Source: Chromatiales bacterium
Lineage (GTDB): Bacteria > Pseudomonadota > Gammaproteobacteria > UBA6429 > Thiohalophilaceae
Length of the DNA stretch: 64,000 nt
Direction of reading: 5' to 3'
Assembly (NCBI GenBank): GCA_027032075.1
Contig: JALVOC010000054.1
Coordinates: 1-64,000, forward strand
The notes below the pieces were generated by a model, which was given only the letters and a program-made list of their open reading frames with translations, ran no database searches and was not told the DNA's origin. Made by a program: the position numbers and the translations under genes. How positions within the stretch are numbered: position 1 is the stretch's first letter; every line of letters begins with the position of its first letter. Of this stretch, positions 25,971 through 35,927 are shown one piece after another.

Positions 25971-27743
25971 CTATGCTTGTTCCGTCTGCTCCTGACACTC
26001 CCGGAAGATCCGCTTGGTACAGCTGCGGCAAACCGATTTGTCCAGTTTTTGATAAATAGCATGAATGGCGGCGGTTTTGGACTGAAACACATTGCGTGCC
26101 CCCGCGGAGTCCAGGCAGCCACAGCGTTCGAGATCATTCCACAGTCCCTGTTTGACATTGATGAGATAAAAACCACCACCCGCTGCCTTGCGCCGCCGTG
26201 CCTCGCTTACCAGCGCCTCACCGCCTTGCAAATCCACGAAATTGATCCCCTTGGCGATGAGGGCAAGGTGTTTCTGCTCCGGATTTTCCGCACGGATGCG
26301 ATCAAACGTTTCCTGTACATGGTTGACCGAACCGAAAAAGATCGAGCCATCGATACGCAGGAATTTCAATTGCGGACATTCCGGCAAGTTGGGATCGCTG
26401 GAAAAAGCGCGTGCGTGAGAACGGGGATCGGGAACGCGTGACACAATGCGCGGTTTGGATACCCGTTCCAGGTAGAGCACCAGTGACAGCAGTACACCGG
26501 ATAAAATCGCCAATTCCAGTTCAAGAAAGAGGGCGCCCAGAAAGGTCACGGCAAACACGGTTGTTTCGCGTTTGCCGCTGGCGAGAATGTGGCGGATTTC
26601 CTTGAAGTCGATCAGGCCCCAGGCCACCAGAAACAAAATACCGGCCATGGCGGCATTGGGCAGATAGGCTGCCAGTGGCGCGACCACCACGACGACACCC
26701 ATCAGCAGGACACCCGCAAATACGGCTGCCAGCGGCGTCTTGGCGCCGGCCTGGTAATTAAGACCGGAGCGGTTGAACGAGCCGGTTGCCACGTAACCGG
26801 AAAAGAACGCGCCAAACAGATTTGAGAGGCCCTGGCCAATAAATTCCTGGTTGCCGTCAATGCGCTGGCCGCTTCTGGCCGCGAGCGAACGGCCGATGGA
26901 GACCGCCTCGGTCAGGGCAAACAGGCTCACCGCCAGAGCGGCGGGGGCCAGATTTTTTATCGTTTCCAGCGAGAGATCCGGGGATGACAGCGGCGGCAGA
27001 GTGCTGGGCAGGGCGCCTACTGTCTCGATACCGGTGGCCGTGTTTCCGAACCAGTTATTCATGACCCAGGCCGCTATACTGCCGATGAGCATTGCCACAA
27101 TCATATAGGGTGCCTTTGGTATGAAGCGTTTGGTAAGGATACCGCTCACCAGGGTGAGCAGCGATATCGACGTCACCCAGGGATTGACATCCGTCAGTTG
27201 GGAAAAAAACTGTAATAAAATATCGTGCAGGTGTCCGCCTCCGCTCATGCTTACACCAAAGAAGTGTTTGAGTTGCTTGGCCGCGATCAGAATCGCCGCT
27301 CCCGCGGTAAAACCGATGATCACGGAATGGGAAATAAAATTGACCAGCGCGCCCATGCGGGCGAGGCCCAGCATCAGCTCAATCACCCCCACCATGAAGG
27401 TCAGGGTCAATGCAAGCGTGACGTAATCGGCTGTACCCGGTTCAGCATAGACACTGAGTGATGAGAACAACACGATTGAGGCTGCGGTGGTTGGCCCCGA
27501 GACAAGAAGCCGGGAGGAGCCGAAGAGGGCCGCGATCACCGCCGGGATCATGCCTGCATAGAGGCCATACTCCGGCGGCATGCCGGCGATGGTGGCGAAG
27601 GCCACACCTTGGGGCAATACCACGATAGCGCCGGTCAGGCCAGCGAGGAAATCGCTGCGTAACGAGCCACTATTGACTCTTGGCCACCAGAGTAAGAAAG
27701 GGAACAGTCTCAGAAAACGACCTTGGGTTAAATCTTTCATCAT
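25971..27743 (-). CDS. SulP-family anion transporter with STAS domain
   Basis: 590 residues from ATG 27743 (AGG five bases upstream); a longer frame begins at 27770. About 12 TM segments with family stretches LAGLTGAIVVLPQGVAFA, GMPPEYGLYAGMIPAVI and FGAFFSGYVATGSFNRSGLNYQAGAKTP in part. The cytoplasmic STAS domain follows at about 445-560 (LKFLRIDGSIFFGSVNHV). SulP proteins carry sulfate, bicarbonate, or dicarboxylates; substrate cannot be read here. Unusual is the C-terminal tail after STAS, with four cysteines in CXXC-like spacing (CRSCTKRIFREC), which could bind metal or form disulfides. Confidence 0.92.
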   Translation of the reverse strand: MMKDLTQGRFLRLFPFLLWWPRVNSGSLRSDFLAGLTGAIVVLPQGVAFATIAGMPPEYGLYAGMIPAVIAALFGSSRLLVSGPTTAASIVLFSSLSVYAEPGTADYVTLALTLTFMVGVIELMLGLARMGALVNFISHSVIIGFTAGAAILIAAKQLKHFFGVSMSGGGHLHDILLQFFSQLTDVNPWVTSISLLTLVSGILTKRFIPKAPYMIVAMLIGSIAAWVMNNWFGNTATGIETVGALPSTLPPLSSPDLSLETIKNLAPAALAVSLFALTEAVSIGRSLAARSGQRIDGNQEFIGQGLSNLFGAFFSGYVATGSFNRSGLNYQAGAKTPLAAVFAGVLLMGVVVVVAPLAAYLPNAAMAGILFLVAWGLIDFKEIRHILASGKRETTVFAVTFLGALFLELELAILSGVLLSLVLYLERVSKPRIVSRVPDPRSHARAFSSDPNLPECPQLKFLRIDGSIFFGSVNHVQETFDRIRAENPEQKHLALIAKGINFVDLQGGEALVSEARRRKAAGGGFYLINVKQGLWNDLERCGCLDSAGARNVFQSKTAAIHAIYQKLDKSVCRSCTKRIFRECQEQTEQA

Positions 27744-28153
27744 ATCAACCTGTACAAATACCTCATTCATTCGTTACACCGCGTCAAACTGCACGGTAAT
27801 TCAGCAACAGTTTACTCTCACACACGCAAAGTATTTGTTAAGACTGCAAAGTACCTGCATCGCATCAGCTGCAGCAGCAAATAATTGTTGAAGAAAATGA
27901 GGTTATTCTGCCGGGTACCGGATTTCCCGATGCGTTCAGGCAAAAAAGTAAAGCAGCGAAGCGAAAGCCGCTGCAGGCGATGGCAGGCAATCTGTCGCAC
28001 CTGTCCCTGGTGCAAAATAATTGCAGGCGCCTTTTACAGATAAAAATAAATGCAATACGCAGATAAAATCATACTATACGTGCAGCGATCCGGGGTGGCC
28101 CTTGCGGTTGCCCTGTCCGGAGCTGCTGCCCGCTCTGATGTTTGGTCCGTACC
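27744..28153. other. Intergenic region between merA and sulP
   Basis: About 410 bp. It must contain the sulP promoter. A possible stem (GCAGCG near 27954 with CGCTGC near 27970) may end the mer transcript or be incidental. I see no gene. Confidence 0.4.
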
Positions 28154-30441
<2,288 letters not shown>

Positions 30442-30442
30442 T

Positions 30443-30658
30443 TCAGGACCTCTTGGCTGAAGTTAGTTGTTGTGGCACTTCATAACTGTTGCACACTTTA
30501 TGCGGCGGTGAAACGATGTCCCAGATGGAAACAATCAGCATCAGGGCGATACCGGCATAGAGTAAATAGGTGCTCCAGCCGTAGTTCCACAACGGATACA
30601 TCGTCAGCAACACCATGGTGGGGCCGGCAATTCCTGCGAGGGTGCGATACCAGATCAT
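30443..30658 (-). CDS. Small membrane protein in the mer operon
   Basis: 71 residues with two hydrophobic segments (about 5-20 and 30-50) and one cysteine near the end (PPHKVCNSYEVP). Not recognisably MerC, MerE or MerF, which carry paired cysteines in a membrane helix. The start codon ATGATCTGG lies in the terminal sequence of repeat copy D, and no ribosome binding site precedes it, so the original N-terminus may have been replaced when the element inserted. The stop is 1 bp before merB. Function unknown. Confidence 0.6.
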   Translation of the reverse strand: MIWYRTLAGIAGPTMVLLTMYPLWNYGWSTYLLYAGIALMLIVSIWDIVSPPHKVCNSYEVPQQLTSAKRS

Positions 30659-30887
30659 TTAACATTATTGGCAGATTTTGGTTTTGCATCAGGACCAGAG
30701 GTATTTTAAATGACACGCTGTGAATACAGTCGTTCCCGCACATCCCTGTGCTCCACGACACTTGTACATCCTGTACATCGTCCAGTAAGCTCGACAGCCG
30801 CTTCCCTGCGGCTGACGGTCATGTAAAATACCTCTGGTCCTGATGCTCCGTTTCTCAAGTGCACTTGTATTCGGAACGCCTATTCAG
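30645..30887. repeat. Nested-hairpin repeat, copy D, inside the mer operon
   Basis: About 243 bp between merP and the small membrane ORF. The left terminus is incomplete (GCGATACCAG instead of the full arm). Middle arms CCAGAGGTATTTTAAATGAC (30695-30714) and GTCATGTAAAATACCTCTGG (30818-30837) differ from copy C at a base pair changed on both sides (C-G to A-T). The right terminus reads TATTCGGAACGCCTATTCAG and includes the merP stop codon (complement at 30884-30886). Confidence 0.9.
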
Positions 30888-31183
30888 GGTGATTGCTTCA
30901 GGCTTGCGGGATAGCCAGCATTTGCCGTCGCCTTGATTAATTCCTCTACAGAGGTTTTCTCCGGAGAGAATGTCACCGTCGCGGTTTTGGTGTCGAAATC
31001 TGCCCTGGCCTCGATGACGCCTGGCACTTTCTGCAAGGCTTTGCGGATCGTAATGGGGCAGAATTTGCACGTCATTCCGGGAACATCCAGCACCACGGTT
31101 TTGTTTTCAGCCGCGCTGCTGGAGAGGGGGGTGGCCAGTATGCTTGCCGTGATAGCGATCGATAATAAAACAGTGCGGATCAT
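30884..31183 (-). CDS. merP: Periplasmic mercury-binding protein
   Basis: 99 residues: signal peptide (1-24, ending SSSAA) and one heavy-metal-associated domain with GMTCKFCP, the two-cysteine Hg2+ site. It hands mercury to MerT. The stop codon falls in the terminal sequence of repeat copy D, so the last codons may be altered from the ancestral gene. Confidence 0.95.
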   Translation of the reverse strand: MIRTVLLSIAITASILATPLSSSAAENKTVVLDVPGMTCKFCPITIRKALQKVPGVIEARADFDTKTATVTFSPEKTSVEELIKATANAGYPASLKQSP

Positions 31184-31228
31184 TTCATCTCTCCTGATAA
31201 CTGTCGGTTGTGGTGTTCCAAAAAGCCT

Positions 31229-31597
31229 TCATTCGAAAAAGAGCAGGCCGTAATAGGGGAAGGTCAACAAGGCGATTAGGATGAGCGCGACAATCCAGAA
31301 AATAATACGTTGCCGCTGCAGCATGCCGGGAAGCGCGCAGGCATCACCGGGAGCACATTTTCGCGGTAGCAGATACAGTTTGCGAAACGCCAGAAATAAA
31401 AACAGCAGGGTAATGCCAATAAAAACAGGCCGGTAGGGTTCCAGCGCCGTCAGCGTGCTGATCCAGGTGCCACCAATCCCCAGGGCCAGCAGGACCAGCG
31501 GTCCGATGCAGCACAACGATGCGCCGATGGCGGCGAGGGCCGCAGCGATCACCGTGGTGACCGGGGTGTGATTATTTGTGGTGGAAGAGTCGCTCAT
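31229..31597 (-). CDS. merT: Mercuric ion transport protein
   Basis: 122 residues, three TM segments. The first carries the vicinal pair C29-C30 (ASLCCIGPLVLLALG), and a second pair lies in the cytoplasmic loop (RKCAPGDACALPG), as in MerT. ATG 31597 is preceded by GGAG eight bases upstream and is preferred over the longer frame from 31663, whose start would lie inside the promoter. First structural gene of the operon. Confidence 0.95.
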   Translation of the reverse strand: MSDSSTTNNHTPVTTVIAAALAAIGASLCCIGPLVLLALGIGGTWISTLTALEPYRPVFIGITLLFLFLAFRKLYLLPRKCAPGDACALPGMLQRQRIIFWIVALILIALLTFPYYGLLFFE

Positions 31598-31632
31598 CTT
31601 GTCAGCTCCGCTATCGTCTCGATTACTGACAA

Positions 31633-31663
31633 GTTTAAACCCAGTACCTGGGTACAGAGTCAA
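31633..31663 (-). promoter_or_regulatory. mer promoter/operator
   Basis: On the minus strand: TTGACT (31658-31663), a 19-base spacer, TTAAAC (31633-31638). The long spacer holds the dyad GTACCCAGGTAC. This is the MerR architecture, in which the protein untwists an over-long spacer when it binds Hg2+. It lies between merR and merT. Confidence 0.9.
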
Positions 31664-31686
31664 GGGTTATTCTCTATGAAATCAAT

Positions 31687-32094
31687 TCAGGCGTCTTGGT
31701 TATCGCCGGTAAGGGTCTCGACGATAGGGCAATGTGCGGTGTCATTGTCTGATTGGCAGGCCCTGATGAGCTTGTCCAGCGTGTTGCGCAGATTTTTCAG
31801 ATCGTTGATTTGCTGATCTATCAAGTCCCGTTTCTCTGCGGCACGTAACTGCACATCGTGGCAGTGACCGTCGCCAAGTTCCAGTAATTCAGCGATTTCC
31901 TGCAGACTGAAACCCAACTGCTGGGCCCGCTTGATGAAACAGATGCGCTCCACCGTATCAGCAGGGTAAACCCGGTAGCCTTCCACCGGTTTTGGCGGTT
32001 CGGCAATAATGCCGATGCGCTGGTAATAACGAACCGTTTCCACATTCACACCGGCAGCACGGGCGATCTTACCGATGGTGAGCGGCTTGGCCAT
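31687..32094 (-). CDS. merR: Mercury-responsive regulator MerR
   Basis: 135 residues from ATG 32094 (GAGGA nine bases upstream); a frame from 32109 has no ribosome binding site. The winged helix-turn-helix is canonical (LTIGKIARAAGVNVETVRYY, PVEGYRVYP). The three mercury-ligand cysteines C78, C113 and C122 align with C79, C114 and C123 of Tn501 MerR. merR is transcribed in the same direction as merTP rather than divergently as in Tn21/Tn501. Confidence 0.95.
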   Translation of the reverse strand: MAKPLTIGKIARAAGVNVETVRYYQRIGIIAEPPKPVEGYRVYPADTVERICFIKRAQQLGFSLQEIAELLELGDGHCHDVQLRAAEKRDLIDQQINDLKNLRNTLDKLIRACQSDNDTAHCPIVETLTGDNQDA

Positions 32095-32112
32095 CTGCTG
32101 AATCCTCATCTT

Positions 32113-32138
32113 AAACTCTGTAGTTAAGTACAGAGTTT
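32113..32138. promoter_or_regulatory. Palindromic operator in front of merR
   Basis: AAACTCTGTA-GTTAAG-TACAGAGTTT, a perfect 10-bp inverted repeat 19 bp before the merR start codon. Its CTGTA/TACAG core resembles the dyad of the merT promoter (CTGTAC), so autoregulation by MerR is likely. Confidence 0.65.
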
Positions 32139-32441
32139 ATCATTTTTTGTCGTGAAATCCCCCTTTTCTTGTGCTGGAGCCAACTCCAGGGTGTAGGATT
32201 TCTCCTCATAAGTGAATGTTGCCGGTCCCTGTTTTGAATCCGGAAGCGGTGCATGCATCCTGCCGGCAGCGAGTCGAGGCAATGTGGAAACAAGCGGTGA
32301 AGCAGCTTGTTGGTTATCATGTTGTGGCGCAGGTACTTTTTTCAATGCAGCAGGCCATCCCTGAAAATAATGGTGGCATAATCGAAACGGCTGTAGCGCG
32401 ACTGGATGAATAAAGTTGTAGCAAACGACAGGAAGCCCGTA
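32139..32441. other. Region between merR and the DsrE-like gene
   Basis: About 300 bp between divergent genes. A minus-strand frame ending at 32124 contains a plausible protein-like stretch (SKQGPATFTYEEKSYTLEL) but no convincing start. It may be the remnant of a gene that once preceded merR. The plus-strand frame at 32216 looks like noise. Confidence 0.35.
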
Positions 32442-32963
32442 ATGATGAAAAAAATCGTTTTTATATTGATCGTTTTTGCTGTGAATCTTCAGATGACACT
32501 GGCAGGAGAAAACAGGTTGGAAGTCATCGATTTTCCCAACATTCCGGAAATTCCGGTCCCGGCCGGTATCGGCTATGAAGGTTATTTTAAACAACATCAG
32601 CCCGTTAAACTGGTCTTTGGCGTCTCTGATCCCGGACAGCAATTCAAGGAATCCCTGGCAAACGCCGCCTACACCATAAAATATCTGAAGCCCCGCGGGA
32701 TCAAATACGAGATTCAACTGGTGCTCTATGGCAGGGCGGTGCTGCCGGCAAATTCATTCAATGAAGAGTACGCCGGTTACAGTGCGTTAATGGATGTGCT
32801 GCGTGAACAGGGGGTTGAATTTGCCGTCTGCAATAATTCGTTAGCTGCCCTTGGCCAGGCGGCGGAAGATATCTACCCGTATATGAAGATTGTTCCTGCC
32901 GGTATTCTGCAAATTGTCAAGAAACAGATGCAGGGCTTCGCCTATATTCACAACACGAAATAG
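32442..32963 (+). CDS. Secreted DsrE-like protein
   Basis: 173 residues from ATG 32442, preceded by AGGAAG; the longer frame from 32406 would put 12 polar residues before the signal peptide. Signal peptide MMKKIVFILIVFAVNLQMTLAG, then a DsrE/DsrF-like alpha-beta fold (VKLVFGVSDPGQQFKESLAN, IQLVLYGRAVLP, REQGVEFAVCNNSLAALGQ, VPAGILQIVKKQMQGFAYI). The conserved cysteine (in FAVCNNS) is at the place used for sulfur carriage in some DsrE-type proteins. It lies convergent to the PAS/sigma-54 activator and near SQR, which fits periplasmic sulfur chemistry, though this is inference. Confidence 0.8.
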   Translation: MMKKIVFILIVFAVNLQMTLAGENRLEVIDFPNIPEIPVPAGIGYEGYFKQHQPVKLVFGVSDPGQQFKESLANAAYTIKYLKPRGIKYEIQLVLYGRAVLPANSFNEEYAGYSALMDVLREQGVEFAVCNNSLAALGQAAEDIYPYMKIVPAGILQIVKKQMQGFAYIHNTK

Positions 32964-33000
32964 CGGACACCCCCACAAGGGGGTAACGGTGGCTGGTGCC

Positions 33001-34326
33001 TCAGGATTTTATGCGTTGGATATAGCGGTAAAATGTCCGTTCACTCACGCCCAGCAATTGCGCCGCCTTTTTGCGGTGACCACCGGCCTTCCTCAACGCC
33101 TGCAGAACCTGATCGGTGTTGAGGCGGCTGCGGCGGCGCACCAGTAATTTTTCAACTTCCAGTGATTCTTCGGGGGGCACATCCTCTTGAACCATGTCGG
33201 GTTCTTCATCTCTTTCAATCACGATGTGCTCGGGGGTAATCATGCTGCCTGCGGCCAGGATGACCGCACGTTCCAGAATATTCCGCAATTCACGCACATT
33301 ACCCGGATAGTCATAATCCATCAATTTCTCAATTACTTCGGCGGAGAGAGGTAAATATTGATGCCCATCCTCGAACTGGCTGAGAAAATGCTGTGCGAGT
33401 AAAAAAATATCATCCTTGCGTTCCCGCAGGCTCGGGATATTGATGGGAAAAGCCGCCAGGCGGTAATAGAGATCCTGGCGGAAACTGCCTTCCTCGATCA
33501 TTTTTTTCAGCTTACGGTGAGTTGCAGCAATGATACGTACATTGACTTTAATATAATCCGTGCCGCCAACCCGTCTTAATGTGCCGGTTTCAAGCACGCG
33601 CAATAACTTGGTCTGTAAAGAGAGGGGTAATTCACCAATCTCATCGATGAACAGGCTTCCGCCGTTTGCGGCCTCAAACAGCCCGGGTTTGCGTACATTG
33701 GCACCGGTGAACGCACCTTTTTCATAACCAAACAGTTCACTTTCAATCAGGTTTTCTCCAAGATTACCGCAGTCGATAACCACGAACGGTCCTTTGGCGT
33801 GAGGTGAATACTGGTGGATATACTGTGCCACGCACTCCTTTCCCACCCCGCTTTCCCCTAACAACAAAACATTGCTTTTCGTTGGCGCAACACGTTGCAA
33901 TAAGCTGATCATGCGCAGCATGCTGCGCGAACGTCCAACCAGCAGTGCGCCCGTCTCTTCGTAGTTATCGACAGGATGGATCAACTCGCCCATGTAACGA
34001 AGCTCGCCATCATCATCGATGATGGGCATCGCTTTTAATTGCACATATTCCTGCTTGCCGTTCTTATCGTAGTGAATGTGCATGACTTCCGTTGTTTCGC
34101 GCTTGGCGAACACCTCTTCCAGCGGACAGATTTCCCCGTTCTGGCTGCAGGGCACGTCGGAATGGTGTGATATTTTGTGGCACTTTTGTCCAATGACATC
34201 GTTTTCACCATACAGCTCGGTATACTGAAGGTTGGCCCCGACAATGGTGTAATCGGGGGCGATGACTACGAAAGGGCCGGGGAGCAGATCCATGATCTGC
34301 TCACAGGTGGGCTTTTTCAGCTTCAT
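33001..34326 (-). CDS. PAS-domain sigma-54-dependent activator
   Basis: 441 residues: PAS domain (about 8-115), AAA+ domain (about 125-360) and a Fis-type helix-turn-helix (about 395-440, [18 protein letters not shown]). Walker A is GESGVGKE (157-164) and the sigma-54 contact loop GAFTGA (204-209) is intact, so it should activate RpoN promoters. The PAS domain has a Cys/His-rich stretch (C49, H50, H54, H55, C60, C67), possibly a redox or metal sensor. GAGGA lies six bases before the ATG. It follows the SQR gene on the same strand; repeats in the gap are probable binding sites, so it may control sulfide oxidation. Confidence 0.93.
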   Translation of the reverse strand: MKLKKPTCEQIMDLLPGPFVVIAPDYTIVGANLQYTELYGENDVIGQKCHKISHHSDVPCSQNGEICPLEEVFAKRETTEVMHIHYDKNGKQEYVQLKAMPIIDDDGELRYMGELIHPVDNYEETGALLVGRSRSMLRMISLLQRVAPTKSNVLLLGESGVGKECVAQYIHQYSPHAKGPFVVIDCGNLGENLIESELFGYEKGAFTGANVRKPGLFEAANGGSLFIDEIGELPLSLQTKLLRVLETGTLRRVGGTDYIKVNVRIIAATHRKLKKMIEEGSFRQDLYYRLAAFPINIPSLRERKDDIFLLAQHFLSQFEDGHQYLPLSAEVIEKLMDYDYPGNVRELRNILERAVILAAGSMITPEHIVIERDEEPDMVQEDVPPEESLEVEKLLVRRRSRLNTDQVLQALRKAGGHRKKAAQLLGVSERTFYRYIQRIKS

Positions 34327-34339
34327 GGGATGTCCTCTG

Positions 34340-34386
34340 CCAACATGACATAAATGGTATTATATGTCATGTTGGTGTCATGTTGG
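34340..34386. promoter_or_regulatory. Cluster of three half-sites before the sigma-54 activator
   Basis: CCAACATGACATA (34340-34352) is inverted against TATGTCATGTTGG (34363-34375), and TGTCATGTTGG repeats directly at 34376-34386, abutting the previous copy. This is the expected look of an enhancer for a dimeric/hexameric activator. I found no -24/-12 sequence with correct spacing in the same gap. Confidence 0.75.
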
Positions 34387-34419
34387 CAGTATTGACATGC
34401 TGGCAGGGGCCATTTTTTT

Positions 34420-35691
34420 CTAGTGTAACTTGGTAATACCGAGGGCCTTCAGAATGTATTTTTCATACACGGGCTCGGAATTACCGGTTTTCATTTTGCG
34501 AATGAAATATTTTTCAAACGCAATCTTGGCCAGATGGACCCATTTGCCTTTTTTCATCCAGGCGGTATTGCGCGGCGGGATTTGTGGCATGGCGACAAAG
34601 GCTGCGCCGGTATCGCCCATGTCCGCCAGGCAGATCGCATTCCAGGTCGGGCGGTGATCCGGTGCGTAACCCATGATGTCGTTCTTGATGTTGAATTTTA
34701 CCGATTCAACCATGGATTCGATCATATAGCCGGTTTTCGGGGCACCGGTGGGAACGGGTGTGGCTTCCACCGGCGGAATCGCAATACAGACCCCAACCGA
34801 ATAAATATTGTGCCACTTGGGATTGCGCTGGAATTCATCCACTTTCACGAAGCCGCGGGGATTCACCAGCTCTTCCCCGACTTTCATCACCGCATCAACA
34901 CCCTTGAAAGCCGGCAGGATCATGGCAAATTTATGGGGCAGTTCATGCTGTTTCACCACTTCACCTTTGTCATCCAGTTGATCGACAAAAATCCTGCCTT
35001 CCTCACATTTGGTGATTTTGGCATTGGTCAGCCACTTGATGTCGTGGTTGCGCATTTCAGATTCCAGCATCCCCCTGGAATCGCCCACCCCGCCCAGTCC
35101 CAGATGGCCGATATAGGGTTCGGAAGTGACAAAGGTGATAGGCACTTTGTTGCGGATTTTGCGCCGGCGCAGATCCGTGTCCATGATAAATGCGAACTCA
35201 TAGGCTGGGCCAAAACAGGAGGCAAATGGGGCCGCACCCACCACGATGGGGCCCGGATCCTCCACGAATGACTGCCACGCACCGTAGGCTGATTCGGCGT
35301 GATCCAGGGTGCAAACGGAGTGGGTGTATCCCTCGGGTCCCAGTCCTTCGACCTCCTCGAATGCCAGGCGGGGACCTGTGGCGATAACCAGGTAATCGTA
35401 ATCGACTTCCGAGCCGTCAATCAGAACCACCTTGTTGGCGTCCGGTTTGATCTCGGCTGCCGCCTTGGCGATGAAATTGATTTTGTGTTTTTTCAGGCGG
35501 GGTTCCAGCGGGAACGAGACATCCTCGCGTTTGCGCCAGCCAACCGCGACCCACGGGTTCGAGGGAACAAAATGAAAGATTTCAGTATTCGAGATGACGG
35601 TGACTTCGTGTTTTTTGCCCAGTGTTTCCTTGATTTCGTAAGCGGCAGGTAAACCACCGGTACTCGCACCAATAATGACGATATGTGCCAT
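34420..35691 (-). CDS. sqr: Sulfide:quinone oxidoreductase
   Basis: 423-residue FAD enzyme oxidising sulfide to polysulfide or sulfur and passing electrons to quinone, bound to the membrane by a C-terminal amphipathic segment. FAD motif GASTGGLPAAYE at 8-19. Cysteines C127, C159 and C354 line up with C128, C160 and C356 of the Acidithiobacillus ferrooxidans enzyme. Other cues: FHFVPSNPWVAVGWR, GPAYEFAFIMD, and TGAPKTGYMIESMV. Its neighbour is a sigma-54 activator with repeated binding sites; a DsrE-like secreted protein lies beyond. Shared substrates with flavocytochrome c are possible but the cysteine pattern favours SQR. Confidence 0.92.
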   Translation of the reverse strand: MAHIVIIGASTGGLPAAYEIKETLGKKHEVTVISNTEIFHFVPSNPWVAVGWRKREDVSFPLEPRLKKHKINFIAKAAAEIKPDANKVVLIDGSEVDYDYLVIATGPRLAFEEVEGLGPEGYTHSVCTLDHAESAYGAWQSFVEDPGPIVVGAAPFASCFGPAYEFAFIMDTDLRRRKIRNKVPITFVTSEPYIGHLGLGGVGDSRGMLESEMRNHDIKWLTNAKITKCEEGRIFVDQLDDKGEVVKQHELPHKFAMILPAFKGVDAVMKVGEELVNPRGFVKVDEFQRNPKWHNIYSVGVCIAIPPVEATPVPTGAPKTGYMIESMVESVKFNIKNDIMGYAPDHRPTWNAICLADMGDTGAAFVAMPQIPPRNTAWMKKGKWVHLAKIAFEKYFIRKMKTGNSEPVYEKYILKALGITKLH

Positions 35692-35927
35692 CTGCTTCCT
35701 CCGGAAAATAAATTGTATTGAACATGTGCAGAATGGAACGCATTAAGCGTGCCAATTTTCGTCACGATCCGGATTGAGGATGTCCACCCGCCGAATGCGG
35801 CTTTGTTATCTGTTGACCTGCTTGATTGAGGTTATACGAAGCAGCCTGTGACCCGGCGAAATTCCCATTGATTCAACCGGGAAGGGAGGAGGGGGCACTG
35901 CTTGTGGAAGGTGCCAGCCGTAGCTGA

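Noticed and set aside
34376-34415. Possible sigma-54 -24/-12 promoter (TGGCAGTATTGACATGC)
   Set aside because: GG-to-GC spacing is 12 rather than 10 bases and the -12 element is poor.
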